Assembly: GCA_001972305.1 (NCBI GenBank)
Contig: BDDD01000020.1
Span: 731,013-795,012, forward strand
Length of the DNA stretch: 64,000 nt
DNA from: Cephalotus follicularis
Taxonomy: Eukaryota > Streptophyta > Magnoliopsida > Oxalidales > Cephalotaceae
Direction: 5' to 3'
Part shown: positions 52,932-63,560 of the stretch, in pieces
How the letters are laid out: every line of letters begins with the position of its first letter
How positions within the stretch are numbered: position 1 is the stretch's first letter
Program-made: the position numbers and the translations under genes
Notes under the pieces: generated by a model
The model's input: the letters and a program-made list of their open reading frames with translations, nothing else
Databases searched by the model: none
Told to the model about the DNA's origin: nothing

Positions 52932-54170
52932 TTACATTTCAGAAATTAAACAACGTATGCACTCCTTGTAAGAGTTGTGCAAGAATGACTATGGTATGCT
53001 AATAACCTTATTGAATCCTTGAATTGCTACTGTCCTTTACTATTATGCTGTATATGCTACTGTTACAATTAGTATATACTAGTTTGGGTGTTCATAAACA
53101 CTATTGTTCCCTTACTTTCAAAGGATTAAACCAACTATGTGCTATAAGCACGTATATGGTTTTAACTAAAAATTTCTAAATGAAAACTTATTGCCAATTA
53201 TTTACTACTCCTCCTATGAGAGGTACCTACTGTTTTGTTCTCCAACCGGGAACCACTATTGTATTGATACCATTTTTTCTACAACATGAGGTACGGTCAT
53301 TGAATGGCTATATGTTTCTGAAAGAAACAACTACTATATTGCATATTATATATAAATGTAATATTGTTATTGAATTGATTGAATTGTTTGTGTATGCTCA
53401 ATGCCGTTAGTCGAGTGATGGCATAGGTCACTGGCTACGGAGGTGATCGTAGGTTCCAGGAGATTGCTAGAGTATTCACCCAAACTTATATGCCTTGCAG
53501 ATATTATGTGTTAAACTGCCTGCTAACGCCGACAGTAAATGTTACCTGATCTATCATCTTCGGAGTGTAGGGTGATAGATAGGTGGTGTGCAGTTTGTGC
53601 TAGGAGGTAACGACATGTGACACCCAACCACAGTATGGATTGATTTTACCCTTGTGCGGTATTCTTGAATTGAATTGTCTATAGCCACTTGGCATGATTG
53701 CTTATAAATTGGAATACTTAAATATGTTATTTTATATATAAAATGTCATACACGTTGCATTTATATATTCCTTATCATGCATTATTCCTACTTAGCCAAG
53801 TGAGGACAACGACTAACCCCTACAATTTTAGATTAAGTGAAGACGTTCGGGGAGGTGCTACTGAAGCTTTTTGGAGAGCTTCTATTTTGTTAAGGTTGTT
53901 ATTCGTTATGTTCTGTATTTGTAATGAATGTTCACACTCCGTTGTTGTCGTTTTACTTTCTTTATGTAAAAGGATAATGTTGGTATTGTACGGGCACGTA
54001 GTATGGGCTTCGTGCGGATGACTTTTATTTTTATAATAAGAATATGAATGCTTCCGCTATGGTTTTATAAAATGTTGAACGTTAATTATAAATGCCGGAT
54101 TATTATTTATTTCTGATATCACCATATATGCTTGTCTCTAATGGAATCGAAAGGCGGGGTGTGACAGACA

Positions 54171-54182
54171 TGGTATCAGAGC
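54171..54182 (+). other. GyF primer-binding site (tRNA-iMet)
   Basis: TGGTATCAGAGC four bases after the LTR end; intact. Confidence 0.9.
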
Positions 54183-54270
54183 ATATTCCATATATGCTAG
54201 CTGGGATAAGTTTCTTAGAAATTAAGTGAAGTGTTTCCTAATGATTATGTCATTCCATATAGGAAACCGA

Positions 54271-55370
54271 ATGGACCTACGAAGAGGTAGAAGAGGAAGG
54301 CGTAGAGCCGCCGAAGGAGTCAACTCACCGCCAGTGCACGAACATGATCTTCCAGCGAATGAAGGAGTGAATATTCCTCCAGTGCAAGACGAGAGGAGTA
54401 ATTTTGACCACATGGCTAATGTTTTCCAGCAGAAGATGCAAGCCAACGCAGCAAACATGGAACAGATTCGGAAAATGTACGAGGGTAACCGGGCATATCA
54501 ACATGCTCCTGAAGCTTGTCATACTGGTGGATTTTGCAGTGATTTGGAGCGGTTCATGAGACAGAATCCTCCGATATTCAATGGTGAGCTGAATGCTACT
54601 GTGGCCGAGCAATGGATTAAAGATTTGGAGAAAATATTTGCTTCCTTGGAGTGTTCTGATGAGAAGAAACTCAACTTTGTTGTTTACCGCTTATGGGGCG
54701 AGGCTACCTATTGGTGGGAAAGGACTGAAGCAAAGTGGGAATCTCGTGGACTTGACATGACTTGGGACAGATTTCAGTCTGAGTTCCTCACAACTTATGT
54801 GCCACAGATAGAATGTGACCGGAGGGAGACCGAGCTGGTGGAGTTACGTCAAGGGGATATGACGGTAGCTCAGTATCATACTAGATTTGTGGAGCTGGCA
54901 AGACATACACCTTATCTTGTGGAAGGTGAATCGTGAATGATCTGAAGGTTTCTTAAAGTACTTCGTCCTGACATCAGATCTAAACTTTTAATGTTGACAC
55001 TAACCTCTTCTGTAGATATTGATGAAAGGGCGATGATTCTGGAAGCTGATGCTAATGAAAGGAGAGCGGAATGGTCTCGTACTAATCAATCGAGGGTCGC
55101 ACAGTCACAGGGGTAAGGGAGTAAAAATCCTACTAAAACGACAACGTCCGACAACAAGGGTCAAGGAGGTTCTTGACACAGAAATTCAAGATCAAGGACT
55201 CCTGGCCGAAATAGTCAACATAATATGGGTGGATGTACTTTTTGTGTTCGCCAGAACCATGATGAGACTGAGTGCTGGAAAAAGATGGGGAAATGCCTGA
55301 GGTGTGGTTCACAGGAACACATGCTAAATAGTTGTCCAATGATGAGGGATCAAGCACGTGGCCAACAGGG
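54271..55370 (+). pseudogene. GyF Gag
   Basis: The likely start is ATG 54271 (MDLRRGRRGRRR); an upstream ATG at 54226 in the same frame is less like the family. Capsid: FMRQNPPIFNGELNATVAEQWIKDLEKIF (about 54553-54640), WWERTEAKW, FLTTYVPQIECDRRETELVELRQGDMTVAQYHTRFVELARHTPYL. Stops at 54934 and 54943 follow, then RFLKVLRPDIRSKL, a frame change, and two adjacent zinc knuckles, CTFCVRQNHDETEC and CLRCGSQEHMLNSC (about 55237-55335). Tandem knuckles are also seen in GyB and GyC Gag. The protein would form the capsid and bind RNA. Confidence 0.85.
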
Positions 55371-55902
55371 AAGTGCTGGTGCAAGTGGTAGCGTTGCGGC
55401 TGCTCAACCACGAAAGGTTACCGAGAAAGGGATTGTGAAAGGTAGGGTCTACACCTTATCTAGAGATGACGTGCCAGAATCTACTACTGTTGTGGGAGGT
55501 ACTATTTATATATCTGGCATACTAGCCCATGTATTGATTGACCTTGGTGCAACACATTCATTCATTTCATTTGACTTTGCACGCAATTTGCATGGTATCA
55601 CTTCTAAACTATCTTATGTATTGGAGGTGAGTACTCCAACGGGTTCTTGTCTTCTATCTGACACTATAATGAAAGATTTTGAGATCAAGGTAGCTGGGAT
55701 TCCGCTATCTGCTGACTTGATAGTATTACCTATCCGAGATTTTGATATAATCTTGGGAATGGACTGGATGTATGTTCATCAAGATTGTATTGATTGCTAT
55801 AACAAGATGATGACATTTTATCTTCAAGATGGGACTAAGTGCAAATTTATCGGGGGAGAAGAATGTTTCTTCTCCGATCATTTCATATTATCGAGCACAT
55901 AA
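55371..55902 (+). pseudogene. GyF retropepsin with altered active site
   Basis: GRVYTLSRDDVPESTTVVGGTIYI (about 55444-55515) leads to VLIDLGATHSFIS (about 55531-55569): the catalytic D-T-G is D-L-G here, which should abolish activity. RDFDIILGMDWMYVHQDCIDC is at about 55735-55797. The frame is open to a stop at 55900, overlapping the linker frame that leads to RT. Confidence 0.85.
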
Positions 55903-57294
55903 GTATCTCAAGCAAGGATGCAAAGGCTATTTGGTGTATGTGATTGATCATACGAAAGGTACGCCTACTATTGAACAAGTGCTTGTCGTATGTAAATTTC
56001 CTGATATATTTCTGGATGATCTCACTTCGTTACCACCGGAGAGAGATATAGAGTTCAGCATTGAACTATTGCCTGGGACTGCTCCTATATCGAAAGCACC
56101 GTACCGAATGGCTCCTGCAGAACTGAAGGAGCTAAGATTCAATTACAGGATTACCTTGATAAGGGCTTTATCAGACCAAGTGTATCACCATGTGGAGCAC
56201 CGGTCCTATTTGTGAAAAAGAAGGATGGATCGATAAGGCTATGCATCGACTACAGGCTGCTAAATCAGGTAACTGTGAAGAACAAGTATCCTCTGCCACA
56301 TATTGAGGAGTTGTTCGACCAATTGCAAGGCTCTACTGTATTCTCCAAACTTGACCTGGGAACAGGTTATCATCAATTGAGGATCCGGGAAGGAGATGTG
56401 GAGAAGACCGCATTTCGAACCAGATATGGGCATGACAAATTTCTGATACTGCCGTTTGGTTAGACAAATTCTCCTGCAGCCTTTATGTGTCTGATGAACA
56501 AAGTGTTCCAACCCAATCTTGACCAGTTTGTCGGTATATTCCTAGACAACATCCTGTTTTATTCGAAGAGCATTGAGGAACACATGCAGCACTTGAGAAT
56601 TGTATTGCAGACACTACAGAAGGAACAACTATACGCCAAATTTAGCAAATGCGAATTTTGGCTGGATCATGTGACTTTCCTAGGTCACATAGTGTCAAGA
56701 GAAGGATTGTCAGTGGATCCTTCGAAGATAGAAAGTATTGTTGATTAGCCCCAACTGAGAAACGTTACTGAGGTTCGTAGTTTCTTGGGATTGGCTTGCT
56801 ACTACCGAATGTTCATCAAAGCATTTTCGAAGCTTGCCTCATCGTTGACACAGTTGACTTAGAAGAAGTCAAGTTTTGTGTGGGATGATTCCTGTGAGGA
56901 AAGTTTCCAAGAATTGAAGAGTCGGTTGATTTCGGCTCCAGTGTTGGCATTACCGGCAGGTAATGAGGGTTTCACCGTCTATACTGATGCTTCTGCGAAA
57001 GGATTGGGATGTGTTCTTATGCAACATGGTAGGGTGATTGCGTACGCATCGAGGAAGTTAAAGTCGTACGAGGAAAATTATCCCGTACATGATCTTGAGT
57101 TGGCAGCCATAGTGTTCGCTTTACAAAAACGGAGGCACTACCTCTATGGTACTCAATTTGAGATCTTTACTGACCATAAAAGTTTAAAATATTTGTTTTC
57201 ACAGAAGGAGCTCAACATGAGACAGAGACGATGGGTGGAGTTCTTCAATCATTATAACCGTAACATCCAATACAACATGAGACAGATACGCTGA
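55829..57294 (+). pseudogene. GyF reverse transcriptase and RNase H
   Basis: The linker (AHKYLKQGCKGYLVYV) and [38 protein letters not shown] run to a frameshift near 56135. [22 protein letters not shown] (from about 56239), [13 protein letters not shown] (56344-56382), a TAG at 56461, then the active-site region [13 protein letters not shown] near 56527-56566, where F-I-D-D has become [23 protein letters not shown]; a stop at 56746; [14 protein letters not shown]; a stop at 56860; RNase [17 protein letters not shown] (56983-57030), [33 protein letters not shown]; end at 57294. The second catalytic Asp lost to Asn would inactivate RT. Confidence 0.85.
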
Positions 57295-58849
57295 GTCGCA
57301 AGGCAATGATTGTCGGAGCAATGGTCTCATAGTGGAAGCTATTGGAGGAATTTCAGAGATGGAATCCGTTCATGGTTTCTCGAGGACTTGTTGTGGCAAG
57401 CCTGAAAGCACAACCGGAACTCCTGGAGCTTATTCTGACAGCTCAGCTCGGTACAGTGACACTGAGCTATGGAGTATTCGTGAGAACCTAGACACTGATT
57501 CTGAGTTCTCCATTCATACTAATGGCATACTGAGGTTTCAAGGAAGGACATGTGTTCCGAATAATGAGAGCATCAAGAATGAGCTACTACAACATGCTCA
57601 CAAGTCAAAATACAGTGTTCACCTAGGAAGTTCCAAGATGTGGCACAACCTGAAAAAGAACTACTGGTGGAGTGGCATGAAAAGAGAGATTGCTGAATAC
57701 GTAGCAAGATGTTTGACCTGTTAGAGAGTGAAGTCTGAACATCAGAAACCTGTGGGACTACTACAATCGCTACCAGTGGTTGAATGGAAATGGGAACACG
57801 TGACCATGGACTTCGTGTCAGGATTACCGAGGTCACGAAACCAGCATGAAGAAGTGTCGGTTGTAGTGGATAGACTCACTAAGTCTGCACACTTTCTTCC
57901 AATGAACATGACGTATTCTATCGAGAAGCTTGCTCGATTGTATGTCCGGGAGATAGTGAGATTGAATGGAGTACCGATCAGTATTGTTTGTGACCGAGAT
58001 CCTAGGTTTACCTCAAGGTTCTGGAAGAAGTTCTAGGCAGCGATGGGAACATCATTGAACTTCAGCACTGCGTTTCACCCACAGACCGACGGACAGTCTG
58101 AGCGTACCATTCAAACTATGGAGGATATGCTACGGGCTTGCATGATTGATTTTGCTGGGAGTTGGGAGGATCATCTGGCACTGATTGAGTTCTGTTACAA
58201 TAATAGCTTCCACACCAGCATTGGGATGGCTCCCTAAGAAGCCTTGTATGGGAGAAAATGCAGATCGCCTATTTGCCGGGACGAGGTAGGTGAGAGACAA
58301 GTGCTGGGACTAGACTTGGTACAATAGACGACCGATAAAGTGGAAGTAATCAAGAAGAGACTGCTAGCTACCCAGAGCTGGCAAAAGAGTTACGCCGATA
58401 GCAAGAGGAGAAAGCTCGAATTCAAGAAGGGGGATCATATTTTCCTGAAGATCTCACCTTCGAAAGCGATACACCGTTTTGGCCTCAAGGGAAAGTTGGC
58501 TCCAAGGTGTATTGGACCCTATGAGATACTGGAAAGAGTGGGGGATATAGCATATCAGATTGTGCTACCGCCCAGTTTGTCAGGTGTGCATAATGTATTT
58601 CGTGTTTTCATGTTACAGAATTACGTACCCGACCCATCTCATATATTGAGCTACGACCTTGGATTCATCAGTCCTAGATTGTCTTATGAAGAGAGGCCGA
58701 TGAGGAGAGTGGATCGAATGGAAAAGGTGCTGAGGAATAAGACTATTCCTATGGTAAAAGTACTGTGGCGTTTTCACGGAGCAGAGGAAGCTATGTGGGA
58801 GCGTGAAGACGAAATGATGGAGACATTTCCCCACTTGTTCGAAATTTAA
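57295..58849 (+). pseudogene. GyF integrase with chromodomain-like end
   Basis: Zinc finger: HAHKSKYSVHLGSSKMWHNL ... CLTC, stop at 57722, RVKSEHQ. Core: [14 protein letters not shown] (57804-57845, first Asp), [16 protein letters not shown] (57986-58036, second Asp), stop 58034, [22 protein letters not shown] (about 58070-58130, Glu present). Stops at 58235 and 58325. C-terminus: LEFKKGDHIFLKISPSKA, KGKLAPRCIGPYEILERVGDIAYQIVLPP, then a type-II chromodomain-like end VKVLWRFHGAEEAMWEREDEM ... FPHLFEI to the stop at 58847. The three catalytic residues are intact, but four stops block it. Confidence 0.85.
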
Positions 58850-58878
58850 GGGCTAAATTTGAGGACGAATTTTCTATA

Positions 58879-58890
58879 GGGAGGGGGGAA
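58879..58890 (+). other. GyF polypurine tract
   Basis: GGGAGGGGGGAA directly before TGTAATAACC of the 3' LTR. Confidence 0.85.
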
Positions 58891-60036
58891 TGTAATAACC
58901 ACATTTTCAATCCGTATATATTGTACACTTGATGAATAAATTATGCACTTACTTGAATTTTAATGTCCAATTATTATATGAATTGTGGTTGTGGATTTAA
59001 TTGAGGGAATAAACTTGGGCAACCAAAATCAGGCAAAATAGCCGACTGTCACAGGGTAACAGTCGACTGCCTAGTTTATGGAGGAATAGCCGAATATCAC
59101 AGGGGAACAGTCGACTATTTGATGTGACAAATGGACAGTTGACTGCCGAGTAAATACAGTCGACTGGAATGGTACAGAACAGGTGTCAGTGCATGCATGT
59201 GAAAAGAACAGAGGAAGTGCATGATGGACAAGTGTTATGTGAGACAGCAGTTGCCATAACATGCAAGACGAGTGCCTTGCATGTACTCTGCGTACTTGCA
59301 ACCTGTAATCAGAGCAGAAAAGTGAGAAAGAGAATGAAAGAAGAGATGCATGTGAGAGAGAGAAGAGAAGAGAGGGAAGGTTGAGTTAATGGGAACCTAA
59401 CGAATCCTAAGGCTTTAAAACCTTTATAACATCTGTTACATGAGCTGACTGAGTGTTAGAAAACACTGAGGAGAAGAAATCAAAGGAAAGAATGGTTGGA
59501 GCTTGCATGTTGAAGATTTGAGTGTTCAAAGAGACTTGGAAGCTTGATTTTCCTAGCAAGTTCCCAAATCCGAGCTCACTACTGATGTTGAGGTTTGTTG
59601 ATGATGTAACTAGGAGGATGTTAGACATATCTTTTGTTAACATGATTAAGACTAATAATTTCTGGAATTGAAATAGAAATGGTAAATGGTTCAATAAGAG
59701 TTGAAACTTATGAGCTAATGATGAGCTACTCGTTGGATATTAGGTTGTTAGTGGATTAAACGTACTAATGTTAGTAATTTATATCCACTGTTGACATGGG
59801 AATGAATGATTAAACCTGGAAATTAAGATTATATGAGAGGTTGTTTGAAAATGTGGAAGAGAGACTTAATGGAATTGTTGATAAGCTACAGTTGGAGTAG
59901 TAATTTGTAACTGGATAATTAGTTAAACTTGCTGGTTAAATGTTTGAACCTTCGAACATGTAATGGTATAGATTAATTCTTGCTGAGATTGGAAGATTGA
60001 GTTGGTGGAAGGACTTGGACACTAAAGAGAGAAGTT
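58891..60036 (+). repeat. GyF 3' LTR, first 1.15 kb
   Basis: It matches the 5' LTR from TGTAATAACC up to ACACTAAAGAGAGAA (about 60035) and then departs into sequence that belongs with GyG. The exact border could be up to about 60 bp further because both sides share GTTTAAGGT-like bases. Confidence 0.8.
59039..59166. repeat. CAGTCGACTG array 1 in GyF 3' LTR (6 units)
   Basis: Copies start at 59039, 59060, 59087, 59108, 59136 and 59157 (steps 21, 27, 21, 28, 21). The last unit is absent from the 5' LTR, a difference of exactly one 21-bp step. Confidence 0.85.
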
Positions 60037-60330
60037 TATAAATACAGTTTAAGGTCAAGGTAATGCGTATCATGAATGAATGCATGGTGATGTAGTATGA
60101 CATGTAATTTTCTCAAAATCATAGCTCCGTATATACATATAAAAATATATGCATGTTCACTGTACAAGTATAACTCATAAGTTATATCAACACAAGCAAT
60201 AAGTATGTCCCAAAAGGAACCAGACAAACAAGTCGTCATAACCGTCGCCACCTCCTGGCCCCAACGTCATGCACTCTTACCCCATCCCCATTTGCGAACG
60301 GTTTTGGAGCAAGTCCTCCGTATATTGTTT

Positions 60331-60417
60331 AGCGCGGCGGCTAAACCAACAGCAAGTTACTAGCACAGCGGCTGAGTAACCAACAAGTTATTAGCACAGC
60401 GGCTAATAATCAACAAG
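60331..60417. repeat. 31-bp tandem repeat, 2.8 copies
   Basis: Units begin at 60331, 60362 and 60393 with AGCRCRGCGGCT and end CAACAAGTTAYT. They lie inside the GyG LTR. The GCGGCT core is GC-rich in an AT-rich setting. Confidence 0.8.
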
Positions 60418-60828
60418 CACAAGCATTACAAGTCAAACAATAAAATATGATTACTTGATCACATATATTTGTTTAAAATATATTACTCCGTTCACAAGTT
60501 GTGATAAGATATAAAACTTAAAACAATACATTTGGATTGCGTAGTCAATCCTTTAAAACATTTCTCCATCTTTGGGGATACTTCCCCAGCCATTTCGAAA
60601 ATATATAAAATCATATGTTTGACAAATATACATTTTCGTACAATAATGATTTTGATAATCATACAAGCATTTCAAAATGGTTAACACTTTTTAGAAATCA
60701 ACAATAATGCAATTCATAGTACAGTAGCAGTTCAAATGCAGGGCAAACATATGCTCATGATGCACCTAGGGTTATTGGGAATTAACCTAGGCCTATCACA
60801 TTCTCTAAAGGTCCAATTTCTGCAGTAA

Positions 60829-61044
60829 CAGTCGACTGGTTTTTTCATAACAGTCGGCTGGATCCTTGAGTCAGTTGAGTGTGCTTCCTCAACAGTCTAC
60901 TTGTTCATCACGAGCAATCAGCAGTCGGCTGTCTTCCTTCGACAGTCGACTGTTCTGGGAAAAACGCATGCATAATCGACTGTTCTTACATGACAGTCGA
61001 CTGGATCATTGAGTAGTCAACTGTTTTACATAAACAGTCGGCTG
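60829..61044. repeat. CAGTCGACTG array 2 in GyG LTR (10 units)
   Basis: Copies start at 60829, 60851, 60872, 60893, 60922, 60943, 60973, 60994, 61014 and 61035 (steps 22, 21, 21, 29, 21, 30, 21, 20, 21). Exact CAGTCGACTG at 60829, 60943 and 60994; CAGTCGGCTG at 60851, 60922 and 61035. Confidence 0.9.
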
Positions 61045-61873
61045 TCCTGGGCTTGACAGTACCAGTAATCCAATTCTAAATCCATCCAACAAGTCATTGA
61101 AACCATTCCACATGTATTCATATCACAGAATATCATCGGTAGTCATATTATGTTCTAAAACACAACTCAGTTCATGCATTATTCTCCGTTTTCATCATAA
61201 TTCAAATGAAATCAAAATATGGCATTGCATGAAAACCAATCCAATTCTCCATTCAAAATCCAGTAAGCATGCCAGGTTATTCATCAATAAGTAACCATAA
61301 CCTTAACACAGAAATCCATAATCAACCACTACACCATTCATTAATAACATCATCACGCTTTAACTCAAAATGCATACATAAAATTCTCTACCACTACCCC
61401 TACCTTTGATTTCAAGTTGGAAATCGGAAGTCCACCTCTTTGTGTCTTCTTTCCAGTGTCTTTGAGCCTCCCAGTAGCTCCAAGAACAATCCAGTAGCTT
61501 AATCCGAGCTCCAAGGTTAACAATGGGGAATCCTCCAATTCCTCACTATTTCTCACTCAAATTCTCACTGTCTTGGCTCTCAATCTCTTTGGTTCTTTCT
61601 TATCAGATTGTAGGGTGAGAGAGACGATGGCAGGAAGCATTTATGTAGTCTTTTCTCCTTCAACCCCTTCTGCATGGCATAAGAGCCCATTCCTCTCACA
61701 ATGACTTGCAAGCTCACACACTTGTCATTCTTCCTCTTTCTCTCTGTTCTTGCAGGACCTGGCGTGGTGGTGCATGCACGACACGTCTTGTTTATCATCA
61801 TATGGTGTCTGCAAGTTGTCTTATCAATGGCTGCATGTGATCTCATCACATGCAGATAAAACAGGGCACGATC

Positions 61874-62026
61874 CAGTCGGCTGCCTTTCCCTGGCAGTCG
61901 GTTGCTTCGCCTGGCAGTCTGTTGCCAAGTGTCACGACAGTTGGCCAGTCGGCTGGTTCCTCACACCAGTCGACTGCCTCCCCCTTTAGTCCAACAGTCG
62001 GCTGGTATATCACACCAGTCGGCTGT
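61874..62026. repeat. CAGTCGACTG array 1 in GyG LTR (7 units)
   Basis: Copies start at 61874, 61895, 61915, 61946, 61967, 61995 and 62017 (steps 21, 20, 31, 21, 28, 22). The prevailing form is CAGTCGGCTG. Confidence 0.85.
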
Positions 62027-62233
62027 CCAAGCCAAAAATATCCACAATTATACTTAGAATCACACTTCTAAATGCTCTAAGTTAACTTGAATTCAAGATA
62101 TCAACAAGGAAATTTGCCTTTTATCAAATCAAGGTAAAGGTTACATCGAGGGTTACAATAATACATGAAATTGAATTTTCGGGTGTCACAATCCCCCCTC
62201 CTTCAAAGAAAATCATCCTCGAATTTACATATG

Positions 62234-63560
62234 CTAAAACAAATGTGGGTAACGCTCTCGGATATCGTCCTCACATTCCCAAGTTGCTTCATCCGGCCAA
62301 TGAAACTGCCACTGAACCTTTACCATTGGAATGGTTCAGTTCCTCAATACTTGTGTCTTCCAATAAAAAATTCTCACGTGTGACTCCTCGTAGGAAAGAT
62401 CATCCCTCACCATAACCGTGTCATAATCCAAGACATGTGATGGATCTCGGATATATCCTCATAGCATCGATACATGGCAGACATCATGTACACTCGACAA
62501 TGTAGGAGGCAAGGCTAGTTGATAAGCTACCTCCCCAACCCTCTCCAGAATCTCAAAAGGACCAATGTAGCGTGGCGCTAGCTTGCCCTTCTTCCTGAAT
62601 CTTTGCACCCCTTTCCGCGGAGATACCTTCAAAAACACGTGATCTCCCTCACTGAAGGTTAAAGGCCTTCTCTTCACACTGTCGACATAGCTCTTCTGCC
62701 GACTCTATGCTGCTAGCAACTTCTCTTTGATGAACTTGACTTTCTCTGAAGTCTCCTCCACCAACTCTGACCCAAGCAATGGTCATTCACCAACCTCGTC
62801 CCAGCAGACGGGTGACCTACACTTTCTCCCATACTGTGCCTCGTATGGAGCCATACCAATACTCGAGTGATAGCTTTTATTATAAGAAAACTCTATCAGA
62901 GGGATATGGTCCTCCCAGGTCCCAACAAAGTCAATCACATAAGCTCGAAGCATATCCTCCAAGGTTTTGATGGTACGTTCAGACTGTCCGTCAGTCTGAG
63001 GGTGGAAAGCAGTACTGAGATTCAATCTTGTTCCGAAGGCTGTATGGAATCTCTTCCAGAAGTTGGAAGTGAAGATCGAATCCCTATCGCAAACAATGCT
63101 CACCGGAACACCGTGCAGCCTCACAATCTCCTTCACATACAATCGAGCCAACTTGCTCGCAGAATTAGTGACATGTGTGGGCAAGAAGTGTGCTGATTTG
63201 GTGAGTCTATCAACAATAACCCACACGGCATTATGACGATGCCTAGTCAGTGGAAATCCAGAAACAAAGTCCATCGTAATGTGTTCCCATTTCCACTCCG
63301 CCACTGGTAATGACTGTAACAGTCCCGCAGGTCATTGGTGTTCGGCCTTGACCCTCTGGCAAGTCAAACACTTCGCGACATATTCAGCAATCTCGCACTT
63401 CATGCTGGGCCACCAGTAAGTTTTCTTCATATCTTGGTACATCTTGGTGCTACCAGGATGAATACTGTACAGAGATTTATGAGCCCCGCGGAGTAACTCA
63501 TCCTTCAGTCTCGGTTCATTCGGAAGACACACACGTCCCCGATATCCCAGAATACCATCA
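62234..63560 (-). pseudogene. GyG integrase with chromodomain-like end
   Basis: Zinc finger: GAHKSLYSIHPGSTKMYQDM, CLTCQRVKAEHQ (63332-63475), a stop, then a long open part (62783-63304) with TMDFVSGFPLTRHRHN (first Asp), VCDRDSIFTSNFWKRF (second Asp) and [22 protein letters not shown] (Glu): the catalytic triad is complete. After a stop at 62783, C-terminal blocks LTFSEGDHVFLKVSPRKG, KGKLAPRYIGPFEILERVGEVAYQLALPP and the chromodomain-like end VKVQWQFHWPDEATWECEDD ... YPHLF to the stop at 62234. Stops at 63332, 62783, about 62700 and 62459 break the frame. It is related to GyF. Confidence 0.85.

Larger units (their letters stand above)
51434..54166 (+). repeat. GyF 5' LTR
   Basis: 2733 bp from TGTAATAACC to GGTGTGACA. 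Two separate CAGTCGACTG arrays (51582-51688 and 52733-52824), TATA box TATATAA at 52925-52931, and U5 before the primer-binding site. Short open frames inside (for example 53743-54021) have no domain and are not called. Confidence 0.9.
51434..60036 (+). mobile_element. GyF: full pol Ty3/gypsy chromovirus, 3' LTR truncated
   Basis: 5' LTR 51434-54166, primer-binding site 54171, gag, protease, RT, RNase H, integrase with chromodomain-like end to 58849, polypurine tract 58879-58890 and 3' LTR from 58891. The 3' LTR matches the 5' LTR for about 1.13 kb and then joins GyG sequence near 60036, so it has lost about 1.6 kb. All domains are present in order but have about ten stops, frameshifts and changed catalytic residues in protease and RT. 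Confidence 0.9.
60037..62190 (-). repeat. GyG 3' LTR, probably truncated
   Basis: About 2.15 kb. It has two CAGTCGACTG arrays (61874-62026 and 60829-61044), the same arrangement as in GyF, and a 31-bp tandem repeat at 60331-60417. No TG terminus can be recognised at the 60037 end, so a deletion joining GyG and GyF LTRs is likely. The open frames within have no recognisable domain. Confidence 0.75.

Noticed and set aside
53743..54021. 92-codon frame in the GyF 5' LTR
   Set aside because: It is in U5 sequence of an LTR, with no domain and no counterpart that I can check in the truncated 3' LTR.
54226..54936. Open frame of 236 codons that could be taken for a host gene
   Set aside because: It is the Gag capsid of GyF, between a primer-binding site and zinc knuckles; family blocks such as ATYWWERTEAKW and VAQYHTRFVELA identify it.
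61580..61849. Minus-strand frame of 89 codons in the GyG LTR
   Set aside because: No recognisable domain; it lies between the two arrays of an LTR.
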